The notes beneath the pieces were generated by a model, which made no database searches, had not been told where the DNA came from, and saw only the letters and a program-made list of their open reading frames with translations. From Cylicocyclus nassatus (lineage: Eukaryota > Nematoda > Chromadorea > Rhabditida > Strongylidae): a stretch of 64,000 nt of DNA. Within the stretch, counting starts at the first letter, position 1; every line of letters begins with the position of its first letter. Location: positions 52,744,302 to 52,808,301 of the forward strand of contig CATQJL010000223.1 in the NCBI GenBank assembly GCA_958299035.1, written 5' to 3'. Shown piece after piece: positions 31,951 to 42,562 of the stretch. Both the position numbers and the translations under genes were made by a program.

Positions 31951-32161
31951 GGCCGTTAGATGCTACAGATAACACGGTACAGGGGCCTAACGCTATGTCT
32001 CTTTTGAAATCACGTCGACCGAAACCTTATAAGGTTCGGCTGTTGAGCGATTTGGTGTTGGGCCGTCGAACGAACACCGTCGTTCCGGTCATTATATCCG
32101 GAACTTTTCGACACATCCCACAGATTTCCTGATTGAGGATAATTTCCGACCTTTCCCTAAC

Positions 32162-34090
32162 TTGTATATTGTTGGCCGCACCCTAGTCAACCCCATCTTC
32201 GAGGGAGTTTGTTGTATGCTGATCATGAATGCATCATACTCCAACAAATTTCTTTATCAAGGAATGCATATTGCCTCATCCCTTCCCAGCATTGAGGCGG
32301 AGGTCCATGGAATAGAGCAATATCAAGGCATACGATTCCAAGATGGCGCAGCTCAGATACATAATCTGACCCTTTATGGTGAATTCCCGCAACCGTATGT
32401 ACCTCCGGAAGTTGACTGGGAGAGCAATATGCCCAAATTCGCGCTTCTCGATTCAACGCCCTTTGACGTGGTCACTGAAATAGACTTCTCCGCTTCCGTT
32501 CTTCCACCCAGAGACTTGGAGACCCTCAAAGCATTACTTAGAAAGCATTCTAAAGCCTTTGTGGGTCCCGATGGACAAATGGGTTACTACAATGGCCCTA
32601 TTCGGCATCGAATAGATCTGGTAGAAAATGCGGAAATCCCGGCAAGGAAAGTCTACAGAGTTCCGCTTGAAAAGCGGATAGAGATTAAGCGTCAGATCAT
32701 GGAAATGTTGAAAAACGGTATCATTCGGGAGAGCACCTCTCCGTTTTGCGCACCAATAATCTTAGTTAGGAAGAAGGACTCCACTAGTTGCCGTTTTACT
32801 GCCGATTTTCGCGGCTTGAATGCTATTACCCGAGCTCAGCAGTCCATCCTCCCGAATATGCAGGATATTGTAGACCTGTGTGCCAATCAATGCTTGTACG
32901 CGTCGCTGGATTTCCAGCACGGCTTCCATCAGATCCCTCTAGAGGAAAAGCATTGCGAAAGGACTGCCTTTGTTTGCTTCCTTGGTGCATTCGAATTTGT
33001 TCGAATGCCCATGGGCCTTAAGGGCGCTCCGGCCACGTTCCAACGCATCATGGAAGATTTCAAAAAAATCTTGAAAGCTCGAGTCTTCTTCTATATCGAC
33101 GATTTAATAATAACTTCTGAAACAGTGCAAGAGCATCTTCAAGATGCTGATGAGGTTTTAGGGAGGATGAAATTAAAAGCCGCAAAGTGCGAATTTGCAC
33201 GACATAAGACTAAGTTTTTAGGGTATGTCCTTAATAAGGAAGGGATTGCGCCTGACCCCGATAAAACCCGAGCTATAGACAAATACCCCACGCCAACTAA
33301 TGTAACAGAAGTTCGTGCCTTTCTGGGAATGTGTTCCTTTTTCCGCCGATTCATATCAAGGTTTGCGGATATCGCCATTTCTTTGTTCAATCTAATTAAA
33401 AAGGATGTCCCCTTTCGTTGGACTCAGGAATGCGAGGAAGCATTCCTACATCTGAAGCGGGCTTTGACGTCTGCTCCCATCTTAGTGGCTCCACGATTAG
33501 GAACTCCATTTATAATTGAAACCGATATTTCAGGAAAGGCATTGGCGGGCGTGCTCAAACAAGAACAGCATGGGGACCTCAAAATCATCGCATATGCTAG
33601 TCGCGCGCTGAATGCTCAAGAGACCCGATACCCTGCCATCGAGCTAGAAGCGCTGGGGCTAGTTTTCGCAGTTCAACAATTCCGACCATATATTGATGGC
33701 GCTCGATGTACAGTCATTACCGACCATGCCCCGTTAAAGGCGTTGCTACATCGTAGAGATCTATTCGGAAGACTTGCAAAATACCAACTCATACTACAAG
33801 AATATGATATCAAGATCGTCTATCAACCAGGGAAAAGCAATGTAGTTTGCGATACCCTGTCTCGATATCCCCCAAATTCGCTAACATCGGTTCAATGTGA
33901 AGAGGACCCCTTGTTTTCCTTTGAACAGGCAAGGAAGGAGCAAGATGAGTCCCTTTGGATCTCCGAATATAAGCAGGCCCTACGCGAGAATTCAGACAGA
34001 CAGGAACTACACGACTACATCCTTATCCATGATATTCTATATAAAATTCCAGCAAAATTATCCCAAGAGTTGCACTTAGTTCTACCCTAG
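32162..34090 (+). CDS. Reverse transcriptase-RNase H of E1
   Basis: 642 open codons. RT motifs: VRKKDSTSCRFTADFRGLN, YASLDFQHGFHQIPL, RMPMGLKGAPATFQRIM and the catalytic YIDD (33092-33103). RNase H follows: IIETDISGKALAGVL, IELEALGLVFAV, TDHAPLKALL. Gypsy/Metaviridae type. Compared with E2 it lacks five residues in frame after VLGRM (about 33165). The frame stops at TAG 34088-34090, where E2 has GAA, and the same frame then continues into integrase, so the stop is a point mutation in a longer pol. Confidence 0.88.
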   Translation: MYIVGRTLVNPIFEGVCCMLIMNASYSNKFLYQGMHIASSLPSIEAEVHGIEQYQGIRFQDGAAQIHNLTLYGEFPQPYVPPEVDWESNMPKFALLDSTPFDVVTEIDFSASVLPPRDLETLKALLRKHSKAFVGPDGQMGYYNGPIRHRIDLVENAEIPARKVYRVPLEKRIEIKRQIMEMLKNGIIRESTSPFCAPIILVRKKDSTSCRFTADFRGLNAITRAQQSILPNMQDIVDLCANQCLYASLDFQHGFHQIPLEEKHCERTAFVCFLGAFEFVRMPMGLKGAPATFQRIMEDFKKILKARVFFYIDDLIITSETVQEHLQDADEVLGRMKLKAAKCEFARHKTKFLGYVLNKEGIAPDPDKTRAIDKYPTPTNVTEVRAFLGMCSFFRRFISRFADIAISLFNLIKKDVPFRWTQECEEAFLHLKRALTSAPILVAPRLGTPFIIETDISGKALAGVLKQEQHGDLKIIAYASRALNAQETRYPAIELEALGLVFAVQQFRPYIDGARCTVITDHAPLKALLHRRDLFGRLAKYQLILQEYDIKIVYQPGKSNVVCDTLSRYPPNSLTSVQCEEDPLFSFEQARKEQDESLWISEYKQALRENSDRQELHDYILIHDILYKIPAKLSQELHLVLP

Positions 34091-34801
34091 GACACACAGC
34101 TCGGACGTCAACTTATACAGAAACTTCATGCATCACAGTTAGGAACAGCCCACTTGGGCATTAAGAAAACTTGCGCGGCGGTTTCCAAAATAGCTATTTG
34201 GACTAATATGAATCAGCAAATCACATCATATGTTGCGTCCTGTAAACCCTGTCAAGTCCGAAAAGACCCGTCCAAATACAGAGTCTTTGAGCCTATGGGC
34301 TTATTCGAAATAACCACTCGGCCATTTCAGAGGGTGCATTCGGACTGTATTGGTCCGCTTCCCCTTACACTCAAAGGAAACAAATATATCATTGTCTTCG
34401 TAGATTCGTTCTCTAAATTTATAGTAGCTGAGCCGATACCAGATCAAAAGGCACCTACTACTTGTGACATTTTTCTACATCGGTTCGTCTCGAGATTCGG
34501 TCCACCGGAACTCCTTGTCACGGATCAAGGATCGAATTATACCAGTGAGGTCTTTAGAAATACTCTGAAACTGGTAGGGGTACAGCATAGAACCAGTACA
34601 CACTACCACCATGAAAGCAATGGATTGGTTGAACGCGCTAATCGTACATTGCAAGAGCTCATAGCAATTGCTTCGCTACAGTATAACGGTACGTGGGATG
34701 ACGTAATATTTCTGGTCACCCACGCTTACAATGCCAGCGAGAATTCTGAGACAAAATATACACCCTTCTTTTTAGTACATGGAGTGGAACCTTCTTTTTA
34801 G
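34091..34801 (+). pseudogene. Integrase of E1, N-terminal and catalytic parts
   Basis: HHCC zinc finger (H…H at HASQ/HLG, CKPC), then the DDE core: HSDCIGP, TDQGSNY and NGLVERANRT. It stays in the RT frame but is cut off by three tandem copies of a ~30-bp stretch coding FFLVHGVEP (34763-34852), which adds a TAG. Confidence 0.85.
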
Positions 34802-34852
34802 TACATGGAGTGGAACCTAATATACCCTTCTTTTTAGTACATGGAGTGGAAC
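34763..34852 (+). repeat. Triplicated ~30-bp tandem repeat in integrase
   Basis: CTTCTTTTTAGTACATGGAG TGGAACC occurs three times; E2 has a single equivalent. The extra copies break the frame. Replication slippage or a sequencing/assembly error would both explain it. Confidence 0.9.
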
Positions 34853-35199
34853 CTTTTCGCTTAGCTTTGTCCTTGCCAGCCCGGACATATGTGGACGAAG
34901 AGGATTACGCCGAACAGCTAACCTCCATCCTTAGAAACGTGTGGAAGCACGTTTCTGAAAACTTGCAGTCTTCTCAGGCCATACAAAAACATTATTACGA
35001 CCAGAGAAGGAGAGTAAACCCGGGTGAATATAAGGTTGGAGAACTAGTTTTGATTCGAAAAGAAGTGGGCTCAAAAATTGGGGAGCGCTTTGAGGGTTCG
35101 TTCGAGATTTTAGAAGTGAATAAACCGAACATTACTATACGTGACGGGAAACGGCTCCGAACGGTTCATATGAACCGTACGAAACCGTATAAGGCATGA
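34810..35199 (+). CDS. Integrase C-terminal region of E1
   Basis: Continues the integrase (FRLALSLPARTYVDEEDY…) with a coiled region and a small C-terminal fold (GELVLIRKEVGSKIGERFEG … VHMNRTKPYK). It is the natural end of pol. Equivalent in E2 at about 45990-46334. Confidence 0.8.
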   Translation: MEPNIPFFLVHGVEPFRLALSLPARTYVDEEDYAEQLTSILRNVWKHVSENLQSSQAIQKHYYDQRRRVNPGEYKVGELVLIRKEVGSKIGERFEGSFEILEVNKPNITIRDGKRLRTVHMNRTKPYKA

Positions 35200-35387
35200 G
35201 GTGCATACTTCACGCATACTTTTACATTCTTGGGAATTAAATCAAAAGAAAAAGTGGGCACCCATTGAAAAAAAAATCATTTGACTGCATCTTTTTAGCA
35301 TAATATTAATCGCGACCATTTCGCTTCTTTTGGAACGGGATGGCCGCCACGTTCATTGCAGGCTCATTGTAATCAGTACACGAGTGG

Positions 35388-35669
35388 TTGGCAATGACAG
35401 ATCGTCGGTGTATTCTATGGTATTCCTCTAACAACCGCTGTATTCTGCTATCTCTTCCAAAGATGCAGTCCAAACCTTCTCCGCCTAACATGGAACGAAG
35501 AACCATTCTCATGTGGCTAGCCGCAATCTTCAGAGATTTCGTCAGTAACATCAGTAATGATATATCGAAATTAAATACCACGCAACCGCCGACAATGATA
35601 GACCAAGTCGAAAAATGTTCTCGGATGGAACGTCGTCTAGAACAACGTCTCATTATAATCTTTAAGTAG
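35388..35669 (+). CDS. Small ORF downstream of integrase, E1
   Basis: 93 codons. Contains MWLAAIFRDFVSNISNDIS. The E2 copy has a frame at 46877-47059 with LASIFRNFDFKKL in the equivalent place, which is the only support beyond openness. No family recognised. It could be a retroelement accessory protein or chance. Confidence 0.3.
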   Translation: MAMTDRRCILWYSSNNRCILLSLPKMQSKPSPPNMERRTILMWLAAIFRDFVSNISNDISKLNTTQPPTMIDQVEKCSRMERRLEQRLIIIFK

Positions 35670-35871
35670 GCTTTGTTTTGTAATGTGGTGTTTTTCTTTT
35701 TTTTCCTTTCTTTTTATTGTAAGCCGATCCGATCTTCCTCCATTCCTTCTCGAGGAAAAAAAATCGGGCCTGAAACCATCTTTACATTCATTCCTTGTCA
35801 CCTCCAAATCCTCCTCTATTCGCAATATGGTTCCTTCTGCCGATCGTGACAATCCACTCGGGGACTAGCTC

Positions 35872-35886
35872 CTCCGAGGGCGAGGA
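35872..35886 (+). promoter_or_regulatory. Polypurine tract of E1
   Basis: GAGGGCGAGGA immediately precedes the TGTAAGAT start of the 3' LTR. The same position in E2 reads GACGACGAGGA (47298-47308). Confidence 0.65.
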
Positions 35887-36371
35887 TGTAAGATGCGAAG
35901 CATACGTCGGATGGATTGATGCAAGATTGCTTGCATTGTTTGGCTATTGGATGTTCTGCAAGCTCGTCAACAACTTTGCAGCCTTTGCGAAAGGCCTCGT
36001 CAACAGTCTTGCAGCCATGTACTACAAGTACCTTGTGAGCCAAATATAGTTTTAAATATTGCTTCTTGTGACAATGTTGTACTGTAATTGTAATGTTGGT
36101 GAAAGGCCCTATTGTTTTTGTCAACTATATATATATACCTCGTTTTCATGGTAGAATCGGATCGGACCTGGATTCGGATTGGTTATCTTTTATTTCTGTC
36201 GTAAGTTATGTAAGCTTGTCTGGTGCGTTTTTCTTTTTATCTCTCTCTTGTATAATTCTTTTGGGTAATAAATGTTTAGTAGCTTGATTAGTGTCCGACA
36301 CTTCTGTTGGCTAATCCTCTCCTCATTCGAGCTCGCGTCTTTATAGTCGAATCATGAGAGGGTTGGCTACA
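35887..36371 (+). repeat. E1 3' LTR (485 bp)
   Basis: TGTAAGATGCG … GTTGGCTACA. Contains a (TA)n tract at 36127-36136, the site where the MITE stack entered the 5' LTR, and GGGTAATAAATG, a probable poly(A) signal. An open frame 35795-36049 inside it is probably fortuitous. Confidence 0.85.
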
Positions 36372-36467
36372 ACTTCTTTTATCTTTTCCTTTTTAAATTA
36401 TTTGAAGGAGGTCACGCTGAGGGTGGAAATGGTGCAAAGAAAGAAAAATCTTTCTTCTTTTCTCCAG

Positions 36468-37683
36468 CTGGCATCCATAACACGGTCCAAATCGAAAGCA
36501 AAGAAGAGCGAGTCTCCATATTCTCCATACAGCACCCCAGAAAGAGTCAGGAAGAGAATATTACGAGAACAACTACGAGAACTCGAAGAACAGTTGAAGC
36601 AAGAATACATAAGCCTAAGTCCCTTCAAGTTTGAAGCAGAAATGTCTCCAGAAGGTCAAGGCAGATCTGGGGCTCAGCAAAACCAACAAGACCAGCGTCA
36701 AGACCAGCAGCAACAGCAACAAGATCAACCCAGACGTGCAGATCCTGAGCATCCCATCTATCGCTCCTACAAGGTTCTGAATGAGAGATTAAAAAATTTT
36801 CCGGTATAGGAGATAGAACCTTTGAAGATTTCTGGAGGACTATGTAGATACGATAGATTGGTTCGATGTCCCCTATCCGGATGCTAAGACTCTATTGCCT
36901 ATGTTCCTGACGGGGTCTGTCAACCTCAAATACAATTCCATCGAAAATGCCAAAACTATGTCCTGGGATGACTTGGTCCTGCAATTAGCGAAGAAGTGTA
37001 AGAACGAAGCGCTTCTAAGTGATGTACGCGATGAATTACATGGTCTTAGACAAGGCAAAGATTCTGTTGGAGAGTTCGCGCGAAAAGTGTTGGCAAAAGC
37101 CAAAATAGCATATCAGGGGCAAGATAAGCGCATTATATCTCAATTAGCTATAGACGTTTTCGTCAAGGGTTTTAGGTCAGACATACGGAAGGCTATTAAA
37201 CGATTGCCAAAGAAGCGGGACTATGATGAAGTTGTGTCTAGTGCAGAAAAAGAGGCCAGAATTTCAGATCAAGAGCGGGCTGAAGAGCATGATGCCTTAA
37301 GGACGGTCAACTCCCTCGTAGTCAGCGATAAGCTTGAAAAAATGCAGGAACAGCTTAATAATCTTTCCTTGGCCCGAAATCGTCCATTCAGACCGGGCCG
37401 TGAAACATCTAGTCGGGAAGTCCCGCTCCTCGAGGACGAGGAAGAGGACATCGGCGTCCGGGCCCGTCGTATAACTTCAGTATGAGAGGTAGCTCGCGGC
37501 CTAATTTTCCTTTTCGCGCACGCGGTATTTTCAGGAACCCCTTTTCAACCTCTGAAGGCTATTTCGCATATCTTCCGACTTATTTTACACAGCCGCCCGA
37601 GTATTATCCTCCGGAAATGGCTCAGGAAATGGGGCTTATCCGCCACATCCGCCACAGAATATCGACCGGTATACCCACCACGA
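36468..37683 (+). pseudogene. gag of E2
   Basis: LASITRSKSKAKKSE follows the conserved acceptor at 36466-36467. Coiled region (RKRILREQLRELEEQLKQEY), Gln-rich linker, capsid-like part (VGEFARKVLAKAKIAYQGQD; VFVKGFRSDIRKAIKRLP) and a short RG-type tail (MRGSSRPNFPFRARGIF). Frame breaks near 36809 and 37485. An alternative start upstream (MVQRKKNLSS, 36429) would need no splicing. Confidence 0.82.
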
Positions 37684-38741
37684 GCAATTAATCCGGCTAA
37701 GAAACCATCAGGCGCCTTACCCTTGCCACCTGCGAACCTCTTTTGCATTGCTTTCCTCTTTTCGTTATTCACCATCATCTCCGCTATCAAATCTGCGGAA
37801 CTTCTCAATTTGTGCAATCTTTGCAATTGCCGAAGCCCGTACAATGTCGTTCATATCCCGGAGAATCAATGATTGCCACTAAGGTCCAACTATTTGGAGT
37901 AAAGAATGATCCTTTGCGATTTCCTAGAGTTAGGTGTTACCAAGATGTCGTCAAAGTATCAGTATATAATATTTTATATATTCGTACTTCCTACACCGTA
38001 ACAGACCGGATGAGAATACCTATGTCCGGGAAAGATTGTAGGGTTGCGAAGACGATCTATAATGTAAGAGGACACCCAATGCAGCGTGCGACTGAGAGCC
38101 TGTATATGACATCTGAGATCGAAGATGCCGATTCGTCCATGCCCCTATGGGGTTCAGCCATCCATCTAAGAACTTTGTATTCGATGGAAACGGGCGAATT
38201 AGCTTCTTTTGATGGTAAAACCTTAATAAGTCCCTTGGCGAACCTTCGGAACTGTACTGTTCAAAAGGGTAGTTGCCTTACTCCTTCGGCGGTAGTAATT
38301 TGGGAACCCATTTCGGCTCCTCCGTTTTGCAAGCTTCAACTTATCGGGACCTATGACGCGCTAGTAACATCGTCTTATGTCGTCATTCCTGAGAATGAAG
38401 TCACTCTACAATTCCATTCTAATTTCTATCTCCAGGCCACCCTAATGAGACATTGTAGTATCCATGATGTCTATCTTACTACCTCAAGTCACCTAGTGGC
38501 TTTTCCTCAAGTTCCCCCTGGAGTTCAGATACAAGACTTCATCTCGATGCTTAGCAAAGGAAGTAGGAAGAGAAGCGTAGGCCGGTGGACAGACGCCTCA
38601 GGCAGAACCTCCACCTATGAGTTAGTTTCCAAGGAAGTGGTTCCTCTCATTACGAAACTCTACTTCATCAGGGATATTGATCAGGTACCGCCTTTTCCGG
38701 TGCGCCCCATTACTGAACCTGCCTTAGTAAATGAGATCAGG
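37684..38741 (+). pseudogene. Env-like region of E2, N-terminal part
   Basis: A hydrophobic segment (NLFCIAFLF) starts at about 37735 after LPLPPA, as in E1. The long frame to 38852 then carries the same Cys-bearing ectodomain (YQICGTSQFVQSLQLPKPVQC, NCTVQKGSCLT) and a basic RKRS site. Cut at NEIR by the Harbinger-like insertion. Confidence 0.7.
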
Positions 38742-39756
38742 GCCGGTAGTAATCTACCTTACCTGGTGGCATCAAAGATGCCGGCAAGTTGGCACACATC
38801 GCGGAAAGATGCCAACTCCGCCGGCAGCTCGCGTAGTGATTGTAGGTTTTAATAATCTTATGTAACCTTAGCACGCAATCATTTCGCACATTAAATTTCG
38901 ATGACACAAACAGCCGCAAAATTGCTACCTCGCGCGCGGTCGAACCTATGTGCGTTAACTTGAACGTGCCACCACGTTAACCATTCGACCATTCGGTCAC
39001 CCATTGCGGTTTGCACCAGCAGTAGGAGGAACGCGCTGGTAAATTGCTGCCTGTAAGAAGGATCGATACATCGCGTGAGAGACTTTGACCTGAAAGAACA
39101 GCTGATTGATATGAGTGAGAGAGGGGCGAAATCGGTGCAAATGAGATTTATAAGGGATTGCCAAAAAAGATGGTGTTCTTTATGATTCTAAGGCATTACT
39201 GGATTTTTTCTCTGTAAGAAAATCGTCGTTTCAAAAAAGAAAAACTCATATAAAGAGAAAAATGATAGTTTTTGGATGAAAAGTAGAATTTTTGATTTTT
39301 TCGCCTGACGTAAATTGTGTGATATCGCCGCAATTCGCAAACTCGCAGACGCCGTCGGCAAAGGTGCCACCACCTCGACGTGGTAGGGGCACGTCGAGAT
39401 GCCGGCAGCTCCCTCTCTCAAAAGAACACGCTATTTCCCGTGCTCTCTGACCTGCCGGCAGCTGCCATCTCGCGGATTTCGACAAGCTGCCGGCAGGTTG
39501 CCGGCAACTTACATCGCGAAGTTGCCGGCAGCTCCTTCTGCGCTTCCAGATATTTTCCCACAGGAGGATTTCTAGAACCACACATTTCTGTGGAGTTTTC
39601 TACAGAGTCTAGGCGACATCTTTATCGAGAAAATTTTTTGGAAATAGGCCTGGGACCTCCTAAATTTGGGGTTTCACTTTCTGACCACCTCACGGAAAAG
39701 GTGCCAGCGACTTGCCGACGAGACCTGCCGCCAGGTCGTGGGGATTACTACCGGCC
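38742..39756. mobile_element. Harbinger-like element H1
   Basis: Ends GGCCGGTAGTAATC and GATTACTACCGGCC, with CAG on both sides (3-bp duplication, the CWG class known for PIF/Harbinger). About 1015 bp, many TGCCGGCA words near both ends, no transposase. It splits the E2 env-like region. A second copy at 58554-59528 interrupts E6. Confidence 0.85.
38930..39010 (-). other. tRNA-like Pol III promoter inside H1
   Basis: On the minus strand: GACCGAATGGTCGAATGGTT (A-box-like, Ser/Leu type) then, 40 nt on, GGTTCGACC (B box). The spacing fits a tRNA or tRNA-derived SINE head. No complete cloverleaf was found. In copy H2 the A box reads GGTCGAGTGGTTAACG, closer to a real tRNA. Confidence 0.5.
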
Positions 39757-41300
39757 CAGACGGTTAAATGTCACCAACAGAGATTTTCAAATAAGATCAA
39801 CTATATGCGGAAGAAGCCCCGCATATCAGCGCCCTGCGCACGGTATGGTACGGGGAGTATAGGCAAAAGCAATTGGACTTGTTCAAGCGAATTTTGCGTA
39901 GTCGAGCGTTAACATATGCAGAATTTCAGATCCGTCGAGACCTTGATTTAGGATTGTCAAATATTTTTGATGACTATCTTAATGAAAAATTTGGGCCTCT
40001 ATTCATCCAATTCGATCCATTCAAATCTAAAAATGTTACCATCCCTTAGCTGATGAGTCTTATATTCCACCATCGAGACCTTTAACTCCTTCATATGTTT
40101 TCCAGATACCGTCAACAGCAACATCACCTGCTGCAACCACGATCTTGAGAACAACTATGGCAACTACTATCGCACAACGACAGCCTCGATCGACAACAAC
40201 ACCAATGGTCAATACGCGAATGCCAACACAGAAGTCCAGTCCAACGGTGCCGCCGAAACTTACCGAGCCTCAACTTCTTCCTCCTCGGTTAATCCCGAGA
40301 TCATCTACGGTGGAAGACGAGAACTCACCACCACGAGCGAAGCCAAGAACATCGCCCTATTTTATTCGTGATAGTGATACGGTTACGAGAATAAATTTTA
40401 ACAACATCTGTAGGCGACAGTATCTTCGGATGCAGCAGATCCTAGCCCTTTGCCAGGTGGACCCTACTGCGATGGCAGGGATCTTGCTGGACCGGGAAGA
40501 TATCGCCGCCATTTTTCATGATGAGGAAATCCTAATATCTAGTGTAAACCAGTGATGATGGCAGAATGATAGAAAATCATGAGGTGAATGGGACGTGTTG
40601 TTCACTAACTCCCGTTCTGATAGGTGAAACAGAGCTTTGATTCTCTCTTCCGGGAACCGAAGATCTGGTTCCAGAATCTGCAGATATATCCTGTCCGTAC
40701 ATAGGCAGTGTAAAAATTGATGGAGTTCAAAGTTTATTGCCTCCGGCAATGATGATGGACAGAAAAGCCCGTCCATTTTTGTTTGACCCACCACCCATGT
40801 TTGTAGAGAATTTTCGCCGCACCTCCGATATACGTCAGAAGCGAGGGTTTTTCGATGATGCGCTAACTCATATGCAAAATGCTACCAAATCGATAGGGTA
40901 CAGCTTAGAATCTATGTACGAAGCGACGACTGCTAAGCTTTCTGCAGGGGTAGATAGAATCAAATGGTCCATACTATATTTCCTTGTTATGGACAGTGGC
41001 CCCTATTTTCGTGGTTGCTTTCTTAGTCTTTGCTGGATACTGGCTTATCAAATGGTATTTGATTAGGAAGACAGCGGGAACTGCGGCAAGCGGAACCACC
41101 TTGATTGGGCTGGCTGCCTCATCTTCGGCTAGTAGGAAAGGACGGAAAGGAAAGAAGGTAAAGGTGAATACCCTAGTAGTGGAGGAAGGAGAACATTTGC
41201 AGGATTTAAGACCCCAACCGGAAAAACCACGAGAATCCCTTTTTATCCCGCGAGTTTACGCTAACTTACAAGGACACCCGACATTATCACCTTCCCTACA
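39757..41300 (+). pseudogene. Env-like region of E2, C-terminal part
   Basis: Resumes the coding block after H1 (RLNVTN…). Includes a Thr/Pro-rich stretch at 40145-40340, INFNNICRRQYL (40390), the shared in-frame TGA at 40638, the RQKRGFF basic site (about 40840) and a membrane helix (IFVVAFLVFAGYWLIKWYL, about 41000-41060) with charged tail. A one- or two-base loss near 40048 and shifts near 40540 and 40980 break it. Confidence 0.65.
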
Positions 41301-41815
41301 TCCAAGTTAGCCTCGAGCTAAGTGCTGGTTTATTCCAAAAGAAGGAGGGACATTCTTTAACGGCCTTGATCGATGGCGGAGCTTCCGTCTCATATGGACG
41401 AAAATCCGACCTTGCCTCGGTAGGAATTGACCTGACTAAGAGTAAGCTTGAAAGAATAGTCGCTAAGGCTGCAAATGACACGGGTGTGACGATACTATGC
41501 CCTTTCTTACTCAACATCAGTATCGCGGATTTTCTTCAAATTGATCACGTTTTCTACGTGGCCGAGGATAATGATTGTCCGGCTTCCCAACTCCTCGGGT
41601 CAGATTTTATTACGCGACTCAATCAGCGTGGATATGTATTGACAATTGATTTTCATCAACATGTCGTTACTATTAGTTTAAAATTTCGTTCCGAGGTAGT
41701 CAAGTTAATCCGACCCTTGGACGCAGTGGAGGAGGACATGACTCCACTGTCGAACGCTATGTTACTAGCCGAGCTCGCAAGAGCTCCGTCGATAAGGTTC
41801 GGTTAACACAAGATA
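41301..41815 (+). CDS. Protease domain of E2
   Basis: Catalytic site reads LIDGGASVSYG, so DSG has become DGG. The C-terminal LLGSDFI is kept. Open to 41806. Confidence 0.72.
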
Positions 41816-41857
41816 CGATTAGCTAATCGATCTAATAACATCGTCCCCGCTATTATA

Positions 41858-42536
41858 CAGGGTGTCCCAAAAGTATGTATCGAACGTTTGATCGTTAATA
41901 TCTCTCTTCCCAAGAAGTCTTTTGCCTTGCTTCAAGTACCATTTTGTAGAGCTAGCTTCAACTTAGATTTGCATTATAGAACGAATCACTCATTCCTCTT
42001 CATTACTGTAGGATTACGGTAGAAACTTCAAAGAGGGTTTTAAGCAATGAAAGGCCATATTTTGCCTTAGAAAGGAAATAAAACAGCCTGAAAGTTTTCA
42101 CACTAGGCTAATTAGAGTTGCTGATTATAACTGTAAAGTTCCCAACTTATTATGATGCTTCATTGAGGAGTTATGCCAGGTAAGAGGTAGCGGCCATTTT
42201 TTCAATGTTCCTAAAAAGTGCGATTACACCGTTTAGAAAGCTTTGTAATCTTGTGAATAGTTGAGTATTGAACTCAGCATCCATAAAAACCCTTTTACAC
42301 AATTTTCACAATTTTTTGAAGAATTTTGGAACTGCAGCTTTTTCCACATTGACACCATATGTTTCAAGTTTCTACCGTAATCCTACAGTAATGAAGAGAG
42401 ATGAGTGATTCGTTCTTTAATGCAAATCTAAGTTGAAGCCAGCTCTACAAAATGGTACTTGAAGCAAGGCAAAAGACTTCTTGGGAAGAGAGATATTAAC
42501 GATCAAACGTTCGATACATACTTTTGGGACACCCTG
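41858..42536. mobile_element. Fold-back MITE, family A, copy 5 (complete)
   Basis: CAGGGTGTCCCAAAAGTATG … ACTTTTGGGACACCCTG, 679 bp, with TA on both sides. Best-preserved member, inserted between protease and RT of E2. Its empty site can be read from E1. Confidence 0.92.
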
Positions 42537-42562
42537 TATAGGGCTATTTTTCAACATGCTTA

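Larger units (their letters stand above)
26599..36371 (+). mobile_element. Cer1/Gypsy-like LTR retrotransposon E1
   Basis: Order: partial 5' LTR, PBS, leader with small ORF, gag, env-like region, protease, RT-RNase H, integrase, small 3' ORF, PPT and 3' LTR. The LTR parts that can be compared (26605-26840 and 36137-36371) differ at about six positions, so insertion was fairly recent. The start of the 5' LTR is hidden behind stacked MITEs and the gap. Several frameshifts and stops make this copy non-autonomous as assembled. Confidence 0.9.

Noticed and set aside
35795..36049. Protein-coding frame in the E1 3' LTR
   Set aside because: Not kept in the other LTRs; overlaps LTR sequence.
38930..39010. 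Functional tRNA gene
   Set aside because: A and B boxes are present but no paired acceptor or anticodon arm could be drawn, and it lies within a repeated transposon.
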